The notes: a model not told the origin generated them from the sequence alone. Counted from the first letter of the stretch, positions 17,221-26,262 are shown. The stretch is DNA of 64,000 nucleotides from CALGFI01 sp963786805 (GCA_963786805.1 CAWBAK010000006.1:124001-188000), one strand, 5' to 3'. Numbers and translations: made by a program.

Positions 17221-18134
17221 TCAACGCGCGGCAAGGGGAACGAGCGCCACGGCCTCCGTCTCGGATCGCGTCGCGGTCGAGGAGCCGATCGAGCCAATCC
17301 GGCGGCAGCCGCTCATGCCGTCCCTCGCGCCGAGCAGCGCGCCGGCCACCGCGGCGTTCGTGTCGGTGTCGCCGCCGAGGGAGACGACGCGGCGGAGCTC
17401 GGACTCGGCGTCGCCGCCACGGACGAGCGCCTGGAACGCCAGGCCCGGCCGTGAACAGACAGAACCCCTGATCGGGTCCGTCGACCGGCCGAGCCGCGCC
17501 CGCCGCCTCGACGAGGAACTCGAGCTCCTCTCCTCCCTCGTGATCGGCCACCGCCTCGAGCGCAGCCCGAGCCGCCAGTTCCGCGGTCTCACCCCGCACC
17601 AGCGCCGCGACGGCGAGCGTGACCGCGAGCACTCCCGTCCGGCAGCGCCCGTCGAAATGCGTGAGCGCCGACAGCGCGGGCGCGAGCTCGAACAGCTCGT
17701 CCGGCCGGTTCGCGTACGCGAGGCCGAGCGGGGCGCAGTACATGACGGACCCGTTCCCGGCCGAGACCTCCGGGCCGCGTTGCTCCCAGACGTCCCGCGC
17801 GACCGACCGCGGCATCCTCGCCCGCCGCGACGCGACGAAGGACCCGACCCGTGAGCGTTCCGATGTCCGGAGGATCGGAGCGGAGCCACTCGACGTGCCG
17901 CCGGATCAGATCGTCCGGGTCGAACCCGCTCCGGGCGGCGAGGCTCCGCATCAGGTTCCGGGCCATCGCGGTGTCGTCGGTCGTCGAGCCGGCGTGCCCG
18001 CCCCGCCACGGCCGGTCCAGCGCAGGCACGGGATCCGGGACGGCGCTCGCGCGAAGGAACTCGAACGGGGCGCCGAGGGCATCCCCGAGCGCGAGGCCGA
18101 GGGAACTCCCGATCACGCGCTGCTCGAGCTCCAT
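17221..18134 (-). CDS. ADP-ribosylglycohydrolase family protein (split by several frameshifts)
   Basis: The minus strand carries an ADP-ribosyl hydrolase of about 300 residues in several frames. It opens MELEQRVIGSSLGLALGDAL, with AxGDALG and STTDDTAMARNLMRSL (the TDD metal ligands). The middle is NGSVMYCAPLGLAY and ARAALEAVADHEGG, and the end has VSLGGDTDTNAAVAGALLGA, the GGDTDT second metal motif. These enzymes remove ADP-ribose from proteins or small molecules using two Mg ions. Frame changes lie near 17,800, 17,460 and 17,300, with one more near the end. All metal motifs survive, so I favour sequencing error. ATG 18134 is divergent from rpsD. Confidence 0.78.
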
Positions 18135-18208
18135 CAGGCGCGAGGCTACCCGTGCCCGGCCACGCCGCGAGTCGCAGGTCGGGGCGGTTGGTAGGCTGGC
18201 TGACCGCA

Positions 18209-18811
18209 ATGGACAAGATCGGACCTCGCCACAAGATGTGTCGCCGGGTTGGGCAGCCCCTCTGTGGGCGCCCCAACTGCCCGGCTATCAAGCGTCCCTA
18301 CCCGCCGGGCCAACACGGCCGCGGCCGCAAGCGCTTCTCCGAGTACCAGGTGCGCCTGCTCGAGAAGCAGAAGCTCCGCGCCATCTACGGGGTCGGCGAG
18401 CGCCAGATGCGTGCCTACTACGACAAGGCCAGCCGCCTGAGCGGCGTCACGGGCGAGGAGATGATCCGCCAGCTCGAGACGCGCCTCGACGCCGTGATCC
18501 AGAGGCTCGGGTTCGCCCTGTCGCAGCGGCAGGCCCGCCAGCTGGTGAGTCACGGCCACGTGAAGGTCGACGGTCGCCGGCTCAACGTGCCGAGCGCGCA
18601 GGTCAAGCCCGAGCAGACGATCGAGCTCTCGGACAAGGCGAAGAACTTCGTCTACGTGCACGAGGCGCTCGAGCTGACGCCCGATCCTCCGCCGTACTTG
18701 TACCGGAACAAGGACCAGTTCCAGGGCACGCTCTCGCGCTACCCCGAGCGGGCTGAGATCCCGCTGCCGGTGCCGATCGACGAGCGCCTCATCATCGAGT
18801 TCTACTCGTAG
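18209..18811 (+). CDS. rpsD: 30S ribosomal protein S4
   Basis: A 200-residue S4 protein that nucleates 16S rRNA folding and 30S assembly. It has YPPGQHGRGRKRFSEYQVRL, EKQKLRAIYGVGERQ, LETRLDAVIQRLGFA and the S4 RNA-binding core SQRQARQLVSHGHVKVDGRR, ending PIDERLIIEFYS. The N-terminal zinc region is unusual: MDKIGPRHKMCRRVGQPLC then GRPNC, giving three cysteines (11, 19, 24) in a shortened loop instead of the usual four. The gene stands alone, away from rpsM-rpsK-rpoA. ATG 18209 is 75 bp from the divergent hydrolase; TAGGCT about 12 bp upstream may be a -10 element. Confidence 0.95.
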   Translation: MDKIGPRHKMCRRVGQPLCGRPNCPAIKRPYPPGQHGRGRKRFSEYQVRLLEKQKLRAIYGVGERQMRAYYDKASRLSGVTGEEMIRQLETRLDAVIQRLGFALSQRQARQLVSHGHVKVDGRRLNVPSAQVKPEQTIELSDKAKNFVYVHEALELTPDPPPYLYRNKDQFQGTLSRYPERAEIPLPVPIDERLIIEFYS

Positions 18812-18859
18812 CCGACCGGGTCAGCCCACGGACGAGCGCGACCGCGAGCCGACTCAGGT

Positions 18860-19531
18860 TTACGCGCACGTCACGCAATCGATGAGGATCGTCCCGTTCG
18901 CCGAGTACGCCGCCGGCGGGTTCCCCGATTCGAAGAGCCACGCACCCTGACCGGTTCCGCTCGTCCCCGAAACCGTGATGCCGACCGGCGGTCCGCCGGT
19001 TGGCGATGCCGGGACGCTGAAGATCGAGAAGAAACCCGCCAAGGTCGCGCCGGCGTTCGGGAGCCCCGAAGTCGCGAGTGCGAATCGAAGGACGAAGCCA
19101 CCCGCAGAAGCCTCCCCGAGTACCTGGTACTCGACGTGGGCCACCGTCGGAACGTCGTTGATCGGGAATGAACAGGTGGGCGGCGTCGTCAGGTCGGCCG
19201 TGCCCACCCCGTCGATCGTGCCGTCAACGCTGGCGACGAACGTGAACTCGAGGTCCCAACCGTCCTGGCAGGTTGCGTCAGGGCCTGGATAGACGACCAA
19301 CGACGTGACCTCGGCGGTCCCCTCCCACGACTCGCCGGCGAGCTCCCCGGTCGTCTCGTTCGGTGCTCCGGTCGCACCGGCCGGACACGGCGTGGGCGTC
19401 GGTGTCGGCGAACCGTCCGGCCCCGGAGTGACCGTCGCACACAGGCTCGGCGCCACTTCCACGGTCGTTCCCCCACCACAGCTCGCGGCGAGCAGGACCA
19501 AGGACATCGTCATCCATCGGACGAGCAGCAC
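18860..19531 (-). CDS. Secreted lipoprotein of unknown function
   Basis: A ~223-residue lipoprotein. The start region reads VLLVRWMTMSLVLLAASCGG with the lipobox LAAS-C, then a Thr/Pro-rich linker (GSPTPTPTPCP). The mature part is beta-rich with paired cysteines and ends TILIDCVTCA. The C-terminal DCVTCA resembles the RCVTCE end of the protease at 47034, so a similar terminal domain may be shared. The start is GTG 19531; ATG 19513 is possible but leaves no basic residue. It is downstream of the GYD gene on the same strand. Confidence 0.68.
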   Translation of the reverse strand: MLLVRWMTMSLVLLAASCGGGTTVEVAPSLCATVTPGPDGSPTPTPTPCPAGATGAPNETTGELAGESWEGTAEVTSLVVYPGPDATCQDGWDLEFTFVASVDGTIDGVGTADLTTPPTCSFPINDVPTVAHVEYQVLGEASAGGFVLRFALATSGLPNAGATLAGFFSIFSVPASPTGGPPVGITVSGTSGTGQGAWLFESGNPPAAYSANGTILIDCVTCA

Positions 19532-19541
19532 CGGATCGCGG

Positions 19542-19880
19542 TTAGTTCGCGTGCGGATCTCCAGGCTTGCGGTAGCCGATGCCCTTGCCCTTCGCGAGTG
19601 CCTCAAGCGTCTCTTCCACGGTCATCAGCACCGTGGTATCGACCGATGCGAGAGCCCCACCCGCCGTGATCGCAAGCACGAGCCCGGCCATCGACACGTT
19701 GTCGGGTGCCTCGATGATCGCGTAGCCGTCGTACTCGCCGAACCCGTACCAGAAGCCGTGGAGTGCGCCCCCAACCTGTTCGGCATACGCGCGCGCCGCA
19801 TCGCGGCGATCTTCAGGGTTCTGGATGAGCTTGGACCACGTCTCGGGCGTGTAGCTGAATCGCATCAGATAGGTAGCCAT
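19542..19880 (-). CDS. GYD-domain protein
   Basis: A 112-residue protein of the GYD family: MATYLMRFSYTPETWSKLI, DRRDAARAYAEQVGGALHGF, WYGFGEYDGYAIIEAPDNVS (the Gly-Tyr-Asp motif), and TVLMTVEETLEALAKG. These are dimeric alpha+beta barrels of unknown role. ATG 19880 begins exactly at homology. It is followed 10 bp later by the lipoprotein gene. Confidence 0.85.
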   Translation of the reverse strand: MATYLMRFSYTPETWSKLIQNPEDRRDAARAYAEQVGGALHGFWYGFGEYDGYAIIEAPDNVSMAGLVLAITAGGALASVDTTVLMTVEETLEALAKGKGIGYRKPGDPHAN

Positions 19881-19956
19881 GACACCTTCCGATCTTCAGG
19901 AGCGAGAGGCTAACACCACGCTGTGATGGTCCGTCCGATCGCTTCGAGATCGGTGC

Positions 19957-20775
19957 TTATCGGACCGGCTTCCTGGCGAGGAACACCATGTTTGCCGTGT
20001 CCCGTGTCGGCTCTGCGTCCGTCCAGTCGTCCCGGAGCTCGATGTCCTCGAATCCGGCGACGCGCAGCATCAGCTCGATGTGATTCGCCGTGTACAACGT
20101 CATGGCGAGGACGAGCGTCTCCTCCTCGACCGGCTCGTCGCCGCGTCGCATCGAAGCCTGGATCTCCATCGTGAACCGTTGCGCGAGCGGATCGACGTCG
20201 ATCACCCGCGGACGGAGCCGGTACTCCGTCCCGTCCGACGCCTGCCGCCAGTCCCGCTCCTCGAACTCCTCCGGCAAGGTCTGACGACCCTCCTTCGTCC
20301 AGTAGCTCCACCCAAGCGGCTCCGAGTACGACATCTCGTGGTCAAGGACGAGTAGCCCGCCAGGCTCGAGATGGTCGTAGAGGCGGCGAAGCGCCTCGCG
20401 GTCGTGATCGGCGTTGCCGCCGAGGCCGAACGAGCCACACATGGAGATCGTCCGGTACGTGCGAGGAAGGTCGAGCTCGTGCGTCGCCTGCGCGTACAGG
20501 TTCGGGGCGAGACCCTCGCGCTCGGCCCGTTCCCGGCACAGGGCGAGCATGTCCGGCGACAGGTCGGACCCGTCGACGTCGAGCCCCGCGTGCAGGAGCG
20601 GGATCAGGACCCTGCCCGTGCCGCACGCCACGTCGAGCGCCGGTTGCCCTGCCTCGACGTACGGGCGAAGGAAGTCGACCTCCGGGCCGTCGTGGTTGAA
20701 CTCGGCCCACCACTTCGCGACGAGGCCATAGTGCCAGGTCTGGGGTTCGGACGGTGGCTGCGAGGACACGATCAC
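19957..20775 (-). CDS. SAM-dependent methyltransferase
   Basis: A ~272-residue class I methyltransferase. WHYGLVAKWWAEFN precedes the SAM-binding motif ALDVACGTGRVLIPLL, followed by DGSDLSPDMLALCRERA (acidic loop) and SMCGSFGLGGN, with HLEPGGLLVLDHE as motif III. The substrate is unknown. I take GTG 20775; a GTG at 20847, overlapping the upstream stop, would add 24 residues of no recognisable character. It lies directly downstream of the DUF2461 gene and is probably co-transcribed. Confidence 0.82.
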   Translation of the reverse strand: MIVSSQPPSEPQTWHYGLVAKWWAEFNHDGPEVDFLRPYVEAGQPALDVACGTGRVLIPLLHAGLDVDGSDLSPDMLALCRERAEREGLAPNLYAQATHELDLPRTYRTISMCGSFGLGGNADHDREALRRLYDHLEPGGLLVLDHEMSYSEPLGWSYWTKEGRQTLPEEFEERDWRQASDGTEYRLRPRVIDVDPLAQRFTMEIQASMRRGDEPVEEETLVLAMTLYTANHIELMLRVAGFEDIELRDDWTDAEPTRDTANMVFLARKPVR

Positions 20776-20840
20776 CCGATCGTAGACGAGCGCACGTCCG
20801 GGATTCTCGGCCGTGAGTTGGTTACGTCGCTGAGGGACCT

Positions 20841-21497
20841 CTACCACCTCGCGCCGACCGAAGACGCGAGGAACTTCATCAGCGGCGAGATCCGCTCGGC
20901 GCTTCGAACGAATGTCTTCGCCAGATCTGCTCGCTTCATCTGTGCGTCGGACAGCGGCACGGAGGCCGTGAAGCTCTTGCGCTTGAGGTCCTCGACCATC
21001 GGGTGTTCGGCATCGAATCCGCGAGGCGGCCGTTTGAGCGCGCCGTCGTCGCGGTCGAGGTCACCGCGCGCCTTCTTCCAGTCGGCGGGGCGTCCGGCGA
21101 TCCGTTCGCGGATCCTCTGGAGGGCCTCCGGCTCCGGCATCCACATCCCGCCGGCAACGAAGCACTCGTCCGGCTCGAGGTGGAGGTAGTAGCCGGGCGC
21201 CGCCATCCCCTTGCCGAGCGGGAAGTGCGCGCCGACGTGCGTCTTGTACGGGCTCTTGTCCTTGGAGAACCGTACGTCCCGGTAGATCCGGAACATGGAG
21301 CCGCCTACGGGCCTGGGATCGGCAACGAGGTTGCGACTGACCTTCCGCAGCTCCGGACCGAGATCCTCGATGAACCGCAGGAACGGCTCCTTCACCGACT
21401 CCTCGTATCGGTCCTTGTTCGCCGCGAACCACGCGCGGTCGTTGTTGCGCTTCAGCTCACGCAGGAACGAGAACGTCTCCTCGTCGAAGTACCCCAT
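20841..21497 (-). CDS. DUF2461 family protein (TIGR02453)
   Basis: A 218-residue member of DUF2461: MGYFDEETFSFLRELKRNND, RAWFAANKDRYEE, GSMFRIYRDVRFSKDKSPYK, HVGAHFPLG, and YYLHLEPDECFVAGGMWMPE. The conserved RFSKDKSPYKT block is diagnostic. Function is unknown. I chose ATG 21497 because homology begins there and AAGGGTG lies upstream; the frame continues upstream without family character. It is divergent from the alpha/beta hydrolase at 21662. Confidence 0.85.
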   Translation of the reverse strand: MGYFDEETFSFLRELKRNNDRAWFAANKDRYEESVKEPFLRFIEDLGPELRKVSRNLVADPRPVGGSMFRIYRDVRFSKDKSPYKTHVGAHFPLGKGMAAPGYYLHLEPDECFVAGGMWMPEPEALQRIRERIAGRPADWKKARGDLDRDDGALKRPPRGFDAEHPMVEDLKRKSFTASVPLSDAQMKRADLAKTFVRSAERISPLMKFLASSVGARW

Positions 21498-21661
21498 CAG
21501 CACCCTTCGCCTCGACGTCCACCGCCCCGTGCTGCACGTCGGCCGTTCATCACGACCATAGTCCGCAGCAGAACGGGTCGCGAGTTGTGCCCTCTCGGGC
21601 ACCGGCCTAGGGTGGCCGCGAAGACGCTCATCCTCGAACCCGGTGCGGAAAGGGGAGATCT

Positions 21662-22537
21662 ATGGCGAAGAAGAAGGACGACGCGGTAACGACGGTCACC
21701 GAGCACGAAGCCGAGCAGGTCGAGCGTGCGAATGCAGCCGGGCGGGTTCCCGTCGTGTTCGTACACGGGCTCTGGCTCCTGCCGAGCAGTTGGGATCGGT
21801 GGGCTGAGCTCTACGAGAAGAACGGATACACGGCGGTGTCGCCGCACTGGCCGGACGACCCCGAGACGGTCGAGGAGGCCAAGGCCCACCCCGGGGTGTT
21901 CGCCAACAAGTCCGTCGGGCAGGTGGCGGACCATTTCGAGGACGTCATCCGCGGACTGAAGAAGAAGCCGGCGATCATCGGTCACTCCTTCGGCGGGCTG
22001 CTCGCACAGATCCTCGCGGGCCGCGGGCTGGCGTCGGTCACGGTCGCGATCGACCCGGCGCCGTTCCGAGGCGTGCTTCCCCTCCCGATCTCGTCGCTGC
22101 GGGTAGCCTCGGCGGCGCTGCGCAACCCCGCCAACGTCAACCGCGCGGTGCCGCTCACGTACGAGCAGTTCCGCTACGGGTTCGCGAACGCGGTGAGCGA
22201 GGACGAGGCGAAGGAGCTCTACGAGACGTACGCCGTGCCGACGCCGGGCGAGCCGCTCTTCCAGGCCGCGGCGGCGAACCTGAACCCGTGGACCGAGGTG
22301 AAGGTCAACACGAGGAACCCCCAACGCGGGCCGCTGCTCATCCTGGAGGGCGAGAAGGACCACACCGTCCCGTGGGCGATCGCGAACGCGTCGTACAAGA
22401 AGCAGGCGCGGAACGATGCTCTGACCGAGATCGAGGAGATTCCGGGCCGCGGTCACTCGCTCACGATCGACAACGGCTGGCGCGAGGTCGCCGACATCGC
22501 GCTCGCGTTCGTCCAGAAGCACGGTCCGAAGACGTAG
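21662..22537 (+). CDS. Alpha/beta hydrolase
   Basis: A 291-residue hydrolase: VPVVFVHGLWLLPSSWDRW (oxyanion-hole HG), nucleophile elbow IIGHSFGGLLAQ, acid region LEGEKDHTVPW and catalytic His in PGRGHSLTID. Similar to non-haem chloroperoxidase/esterase-like proteins of actinobacteria; the substrate is unknown. It starts at ATG 21662 with AAAGGGGAG upstream. A charged N-terminal tail (MAKKKDD) precedes the fold. It ends at a strong shared terminator hairpin with the convergent AHSA1 gene. Confidence 0.85.
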   Translation: MAKKKDDAVTTVTEHEAEQVERANAAGRVPVVFVHGLWLLPSSWDRWAELYEKNGYTAVSPHWPDDPETVEEAKAHPGVFANKSVGQVADHFEDVIRGLKKKPAIIGHSFGGLLAQILAGRGLASVTVAIDPAPFRGVLPLPISSLRVASAALRNPANVNRAVPLTYEQFRYGFANAVSEDEAKELYETYAVPTPGEPLFQAAAANLNPWTEVKVNTRNPQRGPLLILEGEKDHTVPWAIANASYKKQARNDALTEIEEIPGRGHSLTIDNGWREVADIALAFVQKHGPKT

Positions 22538-22547
22538 ACGGGCAAGA

Positions 22548-22587
22548 GGTCGGACCACCGGAGCGAACTGACTCCGGTGGTCCGACC
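22548..22587. terminator. Bidirectional hairpin terminator
   Basis: A perfect 16-bp stem (GGTCGGACCACCGGAG with its complement) and an 8-base loop, placed between the stops of two convergent genes (22537 plus, 22602 minus). No U-tract is evident, as is usual in high-GC actinobacteria. Confidence 0.8.
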
Positions 22588-22601
22588 GATGCTGCGATCG
22601 T

Positions 22602-23106
22602 TCAGGCGAGCGAGTTCGCGACCTGCTCGAGCCGGTCCATCGCCTCCTGCATGCCGCCCTCCATGCCGGACTCGATGATGATGTCCCGCACCTCCCGGGT
22701 GTGGCACTCGACGAGGGTCGTGAGGGTCGTGCGCCCGTCCGTCTCCTCGAAGGTGACGAAGTTCAGCGCCGCGTCCTCGTCCTCGTTCTCGACCGGGGCG
22801 CCCTCGAACACCTCGGTGGTCACGAGTCGCTCGTTCGGGAACGATCTCCCGGAACGTGCCGTGGAACGCGACCTCGAACCCCTCGTTCGCCGTCATCACG
22901 TAGCGCCAGTTCCCGCCGACCCGCAGGTCGACCTCGGCGCTCACGACCGCGCCGCGCTGCCCGCTCCACCACTGCTTGATGAGGTCGGGCTCGGTGTACG
23001 CGCGGTACAGCAGGTGCTTCGGCGCGTCGAACTCCCGCACGATCAGGATCTGCGTCTCCGCCGGGAGCGTCACGACCGCCTTGCCGCTACTCGTCATCGC
23101 TTCCAT
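22602..23106 (-). CDS. AHSA1/SRPBCC-family protein (one frameshift)
   Basis: Two frames join into a ~168-residue AHSA1-type SRPBCC protein: ILIVREFDAPKHLLYRAYTE, PDLIKQWWSG, NWRYVMTANEGFEVAFHG, then TEVFEGAPVE, TTLTTLVECH and GGMQEAMDRLEQV. The frame change near 22840 fits one extra base (VPERAT instead of VPNERLV). It overlaps the stop of the ArsR regulator by about 20 bp, so the two are translationally coupled. ArsR/AHSA1 pairs are common in actinobacteria; the ligand is unknown. ATG 23106 follows AAGGAGCAAGGAG. Confidence 0.84.
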
Positions 23107-23443
23107 CTCCTTGCTCCTTCCGCTTGAGCTCCTCCAACACGACGTCCAGCCGGTCGAACCGCTGGGTCCACGACAGCTCGTAGCTCTTCACCCAGTCGTG
23201 GATGGGCTTGAGGGGATCGCCGTTGAGTCGATAGATCCGCTGCCTCCCTTCGTCTCGCACATCCACCAGCCCCACCGCTCGCAGGACCCGCAGGTGCTTG
23301 GAGACCTGCGGCTGCCCCAGGCCGAGCTCGTCGACGAGGTCGCCCACCGACCGCTCCCCGCCGGCGAGGACGTCCAGGATCTGCCGCCGCCGGGGCTCGG
23401 CCACCGCGTTGAACGCGTCTGCCGTCGTCGCCGCCCGTGCCAT
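23087..23443 (-). CDS. ArsR-family winged-helix transcriptional regulator
   Basis: A 118-residue ArsR/SmtB-type repressor: AFNAVAEPRRRQILDVLAGG, SVGDLVDELGLGQPQVSKHL (recognition helix), RVLRAVGLVDVRDEGRQRIY, then a C-terminal helix. Cysteine metal ligands are absent, so it probably senses something other than thiophilic metals. ATG 23443 sits at the predicted transcription start of the promoter at 23450-23479, making a leaderless mRNA. It co-regulates the overlapping AHSA1 gene. Confidence 0.88.
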   Translation of the reverse strand: MARAATTADAFNAVAEPRRRQILDVLAGGERSVGDLVDELGLGQPQVSKHLRVLRAVGLVDVRDEGRQRIYRLNGDPLKPIHDWVKSYELSWTQRFDRLDVVLEELKRKEQGDGSDDE

Positions 23444-23449
23444 GCGCGG

Positions 23450-23479
23450 ACCATACATACCCATATCGGTATATGTCAA
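23450..23479 (-). promoter_or_regulatory. Promoter of the arsR-AHSA1 operon, leaderless, with dyad
   Basis: On the minus strand TTGACA (23479-23474) and TATGGT (23455-23450) are 18 bp apart, and transcription would start at or next to the ATG at 23443. Between them lies an imperfect dyad ACATA-TACC / GGGTA-TGT that could be the ArsR operator. Confidence 0.6.
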
Positions 23480-23879
23480 GAAAGCCTCTGACCTGGCCGT
23501 CGAGGGACATCTCGTGATGCCGCGATCCGCCGAGTTGTGCGAGCGCTCAGCCGCGGAGGAACGCGAGCACCGCGAGGACGCGGCGGTTCTCCTCCGGGAT
23601 GGCTCCGGGAGATGCGAGGAAGGATTCGGCAACAACGCCTACGACATCGGCGGTAGGTGAGTGATCGAACATCGACGCGCAACTGATTTCTTGTTGCGCG
23701 AAGCGCGGCACCTTGGATACGGTCGGGTCAGGTGTCGCTGCGCGGACCCCCCCGAGCCCTTCCCGCCGTGCATACCCCGGCGTAATCGGCGCGACGTCGT
23801 TCCGGCGTCGTCCGCTACGCAAGCATCTCGATCCGCGAGGTTGAGTCGACACCCGGTCGTTCCGTGAGAAGGAGGCAGG
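23480..23879. other. Gene-free interval with an inverted repeat
   Basis: About 400 bp between the arsR promoter and the M28 peptidase. An 8-bp inverted repeat (CGCGCAAC...GTTGCGCG, 9-base loop TGATTTCTT) is at 23676-23700. A 41-codon minus-strand frame (23673-23547) begins MFDHSPTADVVG and has some protein-like character but no recognised family. AGAAGGAGG at 23863-23879 serves the peptidase. Confidence 0.45.
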
Positions 23880-25397
23880 ATGAAACGACGCACGGTCCCC
23901 CTCACGATCGTCGCAGTGCTGCTCGCCGCGGTCCTCGTCGCGCCCGCCGCGGCCGTCCCGACCAGCGTCGATTCGTCGGCGCTCCGCACCGCCGTAACCC
24001 TGGACGGGATCCGGGCGCATCAACAAGCGCTGCAAACCATCGCCGATGCAAACGGCGGCACCCGCTCGTCGGGAACGCCGGGGTACGACGCTTCGGTCCA
24101 GTACGTCGTGAACCAGTTGGCCGCAGCGGGATACGACGTCACGCAGCAGCCGTTCAACTTCCCGTTCTTCCAGGAGTTGACCCCGTCTGAGATGGAGCAG
24201 ACGGCCCCCACGCCGACGGTCTACACGAACGAGGACGACTTCCTGACGATGGACTACTCGGGCGCCGGGGACGTGACGGCAGCCGTGACTCCGATCGACG
24301 TCGTCCTGACCGACCCCGTAGTCGTCGACAGCGGGTGCGACGGTGAGTTCGCCGAGGTCGGTGACGGAGGCTTCGGCAACATCGTCCCGGACCCGGACGG
24401 CCCGGACGACTTCGCGGGCTTCACCGAGGGGAATATCGCCCTGATCCAGCGGGGAACGTGCACATTCGCCCTCAAGGTCGCGAACGCCGATGCGGCCGGA
24501 GCGTCCGCGGTCATCATCTTCAACCAGGGCAACACGCCGGGGCGCTCGGGTGTGCTTGCGGGGACCCTGGGGGGTCCGACGGACCTTCCGACGCTCGGCA
24601 TCAGCTTCGCCCTGGGATCCGAGCTCGCGACCACCGCCGGACTCGAGATGCGTGTCGCGACGAACACTCAGTCCGAGATCCGCCAGACGAGGAACGTGAT
24701 CGCGGAGACCCACGGCGGACGGACGGATCGGGTCGTCGTCGTCGGCGCCCACCTCGACTCGGTCCTGGCGGGACCGGGCATCAACGACAACGGGAGTGGC
24801 TTCGGCGACGATCCTGGAGATCGCCCTGCAGATGGCCGAGCTGGGGATCGAGCCACGGAACCAGGTCCGATTCATGTGGTACGGGGCGCGAGGAGTTCAA
24901 CCTACTCGGATCGGCAGTTCTACGTCGACGGACTGTCGAAGCGGCAGATCAAGAACATCGAGGTGATGCTGAACTTCGACATGGTCGGCTCGCCGAACTT
25001 CGTTCGCTTCGTATACGACGGTGACGGTTCTGGGACTCGGGACCGCGGGTCCGAACGGCTCGGACGTCGATCGAGGACGTGTTCCTCGACTACTTCGCCA
25101 GCGCAAGCGCTCCAGACCGAGCCGACGGCGTTCGACGGACGCTCGGACTACGGTCCGTTCATCGCCGTCGGGATCCCGGCCGGTGGACTGTTCACCGGCG
25201 CCGAAGGGCATCAAGACCGCAGCAGCAGGTCGGGATCTACGGCGGTACCGCGGGGCAGCAATACGATCCGTGCTATCACCTGCGTCTGTGACACATTCGC
25301 GAACAACAGCGACACGGCCTTGGATCAGATGTCCGACGCCGCTGCGCACGCGACTCTGACCTTCGCCATGTCGAAGTCAACGGTGGGCGGAGTCTAG
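23880..25397 (+). CDS. Secreted M28 aminopeptidase with PA domain (multiple frameshifts)
   Basis: A ~500-residue exported zinc peptidase. It has an N-terminal signal MKRRTVPLTIVAVLLAAVLV with APAAA cleavage region. A PA insert follows (GNIALIQRGTCTFALKVANA, GASAVIIFNQGN). The M28 core comprises GAHLDSV, GPGINDNGSG, WYGAEEFNLLGS, FDMVGSPN, and C-terminal CYH...CDTFANNSD, giving the His, Asp, Glu and His ligands. At least five frame changes lie between 24,800 and 25,300 while both ends stay in the first frame, which points to sequencing error. It is the paralogue of 36319-37805. AAGGAGGCAGG precedes the ATG. Confidence 0.8.
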   Translation: MKRRTVPLTIVAVLLAAVLVAPAAAVPTSVDSSALRTAVTLDGIRAHQQALQTIADANGGTRSSGTPGYDASVQYVVNQLAAAGYDVTQQPFNFPFFQELTPSEMEQTAPTPTVYTNEDDFLTMDYSGAGDVTAAVTPIDVVLTDPVVVDSGCDGEFAEVGDGGFGNIVPDPDGPDDFAGFTEGNIALIQRGTCTFALKVANADAAGASAVIIFNQGNTPGRSGVLAGTLGGPTDLPTLGISFALGSELATTAGLEMRVATNTQSEIRQTRNVIAETHGGRTDRVVVVGAHLDSVLAGPGINDNGSGFGDDPGDRPADGRAGDRATEPGPIHVVRGARSSTYSDRQFYVDGLSKRQIKNIEVMLNFDMVGSPNFVRFVYDGDGSGTRDRGSERLGRRSRTCSSTTSPAQALQTEPTAFDGRSDYGPFIAVGIPAGGLFTGAEGHQDRSSRSGSTAVPRGSNTIRAITCVCDTFANNSDTALDQMSDAAAHATLTFAMSKSTVGGV

Positions 25398-25441
25398 AAG
25401 GCCGCTGGAGCGGGCCCGACTCGAGTAGATACCGGCGTGAT

Positions 25442-25469
25442 GGGGGCGGTGGCAGCAGCCACCGCCCCC
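25442..25469 (+). terminator. Terminator hairpin after the first M28 peptidase
   Basis: A perfect 12-bp stem GGGGGCGGTGGC with loop AGCA, 45 bp after the peptidase stop. The second M28 gene has a similar G-rich/GGCGGT hairpin. Confidence 0.75.
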
Positions 25470-25560
25470 TGCCACCCGCGGATGGCGGCGGGTCGCGCAG
25501 ATCGAGTGGGGCGGGAGTGCTTGAACGCCTGGCCGATCTGACTCGGGTCACACCTTGTAC

Positions 25561-26262
25561 TCAGACGCCGACGTCTTCCGTCGGATCGGGACTCCATCGT
25601 CCCTGGAGCCACCGATCCTCGAACCGCCCTTCCGCGGGCCGTGGTGGGAACAGGCTCGGGAGGACACGAGGGAGCCGTCGATGGATCGCGACGGCAGCGT
25701 CGTAGAGGAGCAGGACCTGTTCGGCGGGAAGCTGGGCTGCCGTGAGCAGGAGCACGTGCTCCTTCACCTCGGCCGTCACGCCTTCGGGAAGGGCGAGGAG
25801 GCCCTCCATCATCCGCTGCTCGAGGAACGCGATCGCGAACCGTTCGTCCTCGGACTCGACGACGAACCGGTCGTTGAACTCCTCGAGCTCGAGCCGTACT
25901 TCCCGCAGACCGAGGGCGGCCTTCATCTCGTCGGCCAGGTCCCGCGGAGCGATCCGGAGCCGGGGAGCCGAGAACGCGACCGGGACGACGGCGCAGGTGA
26001 CCCGGCGGCGTGGCGAGTCGGCGGGATCCTCGTACCAGAAGTCGAACGCGCGGATCTCCGTGCCTCGCGCGCGCTCCCAGACGACGTTCTCGGTTCCGGA
26101 CTCCGTTCGGCCGAACATGGGGAACGGAAGCCAGGCGGTATCCGGGGAGAGGTCCATCGGCGCGAAGTCCATGCCCGCGCGCTGGCACAGGAGCATGAGC
26201 CGCCGCTGCCGTGCGGCGCCCCGTCGCCAACGCCACACGAGCTGCGCGAGCGCGACGGCCAC
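25561..26262 (-). CDS. Uncharacterised membrane-anchored protein (start possibly at 26307)
   Basis: A 233-residue protein with an N-terminal hydrophobic/basic anchor (VAVALAQLVWRWRRGAARQR) and a soluble region with PDTAWLPFPMFGRTESGTEN, AFDFWYED and VTCAVVPV. The late part is helical (LEQRMMEGLLALPEG). It resembles the DUF3137-like proteins that carry a small membrane anchor, but assignment is tentative. The natural start may be ATG 26307: MRRRGLRP, then an in-frame TAG (26283), then WFALAIVAVALAQ, which would complete a transmembrane segment. The TAG may be a sequencing error or a true stop. Confidence 0.6.
   Translation of the reverse strand: MAVALAQLVWRWRRGAARQRRLMLLCQRAGMDFAPMDLSPDTAWLPFPMFGRTESGTENVVWERARGTEIRAFDFWYEDPADSPRRRVTCAVVPVAFSAPRLRIAPRDLADEMKAALGLREVRLELEEFNDRFVVESEDERFAIAFLEQRMMEGLLALPEGVTAEVKEHVLLLTAAQLPAEQVLLLYDAAVAIHRRLPRVLPSLFPPRPAEGRFEDRWLQGRWSPDPTEDVGV

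Noticed and set aside
23547..23673. A 41-codon minus-strand frame (MFDHSPTADVVG...)
   Set aside because: It looks slightly protein-like but has no ribosome binding site or recognised family, so I mention it only in the gap description.
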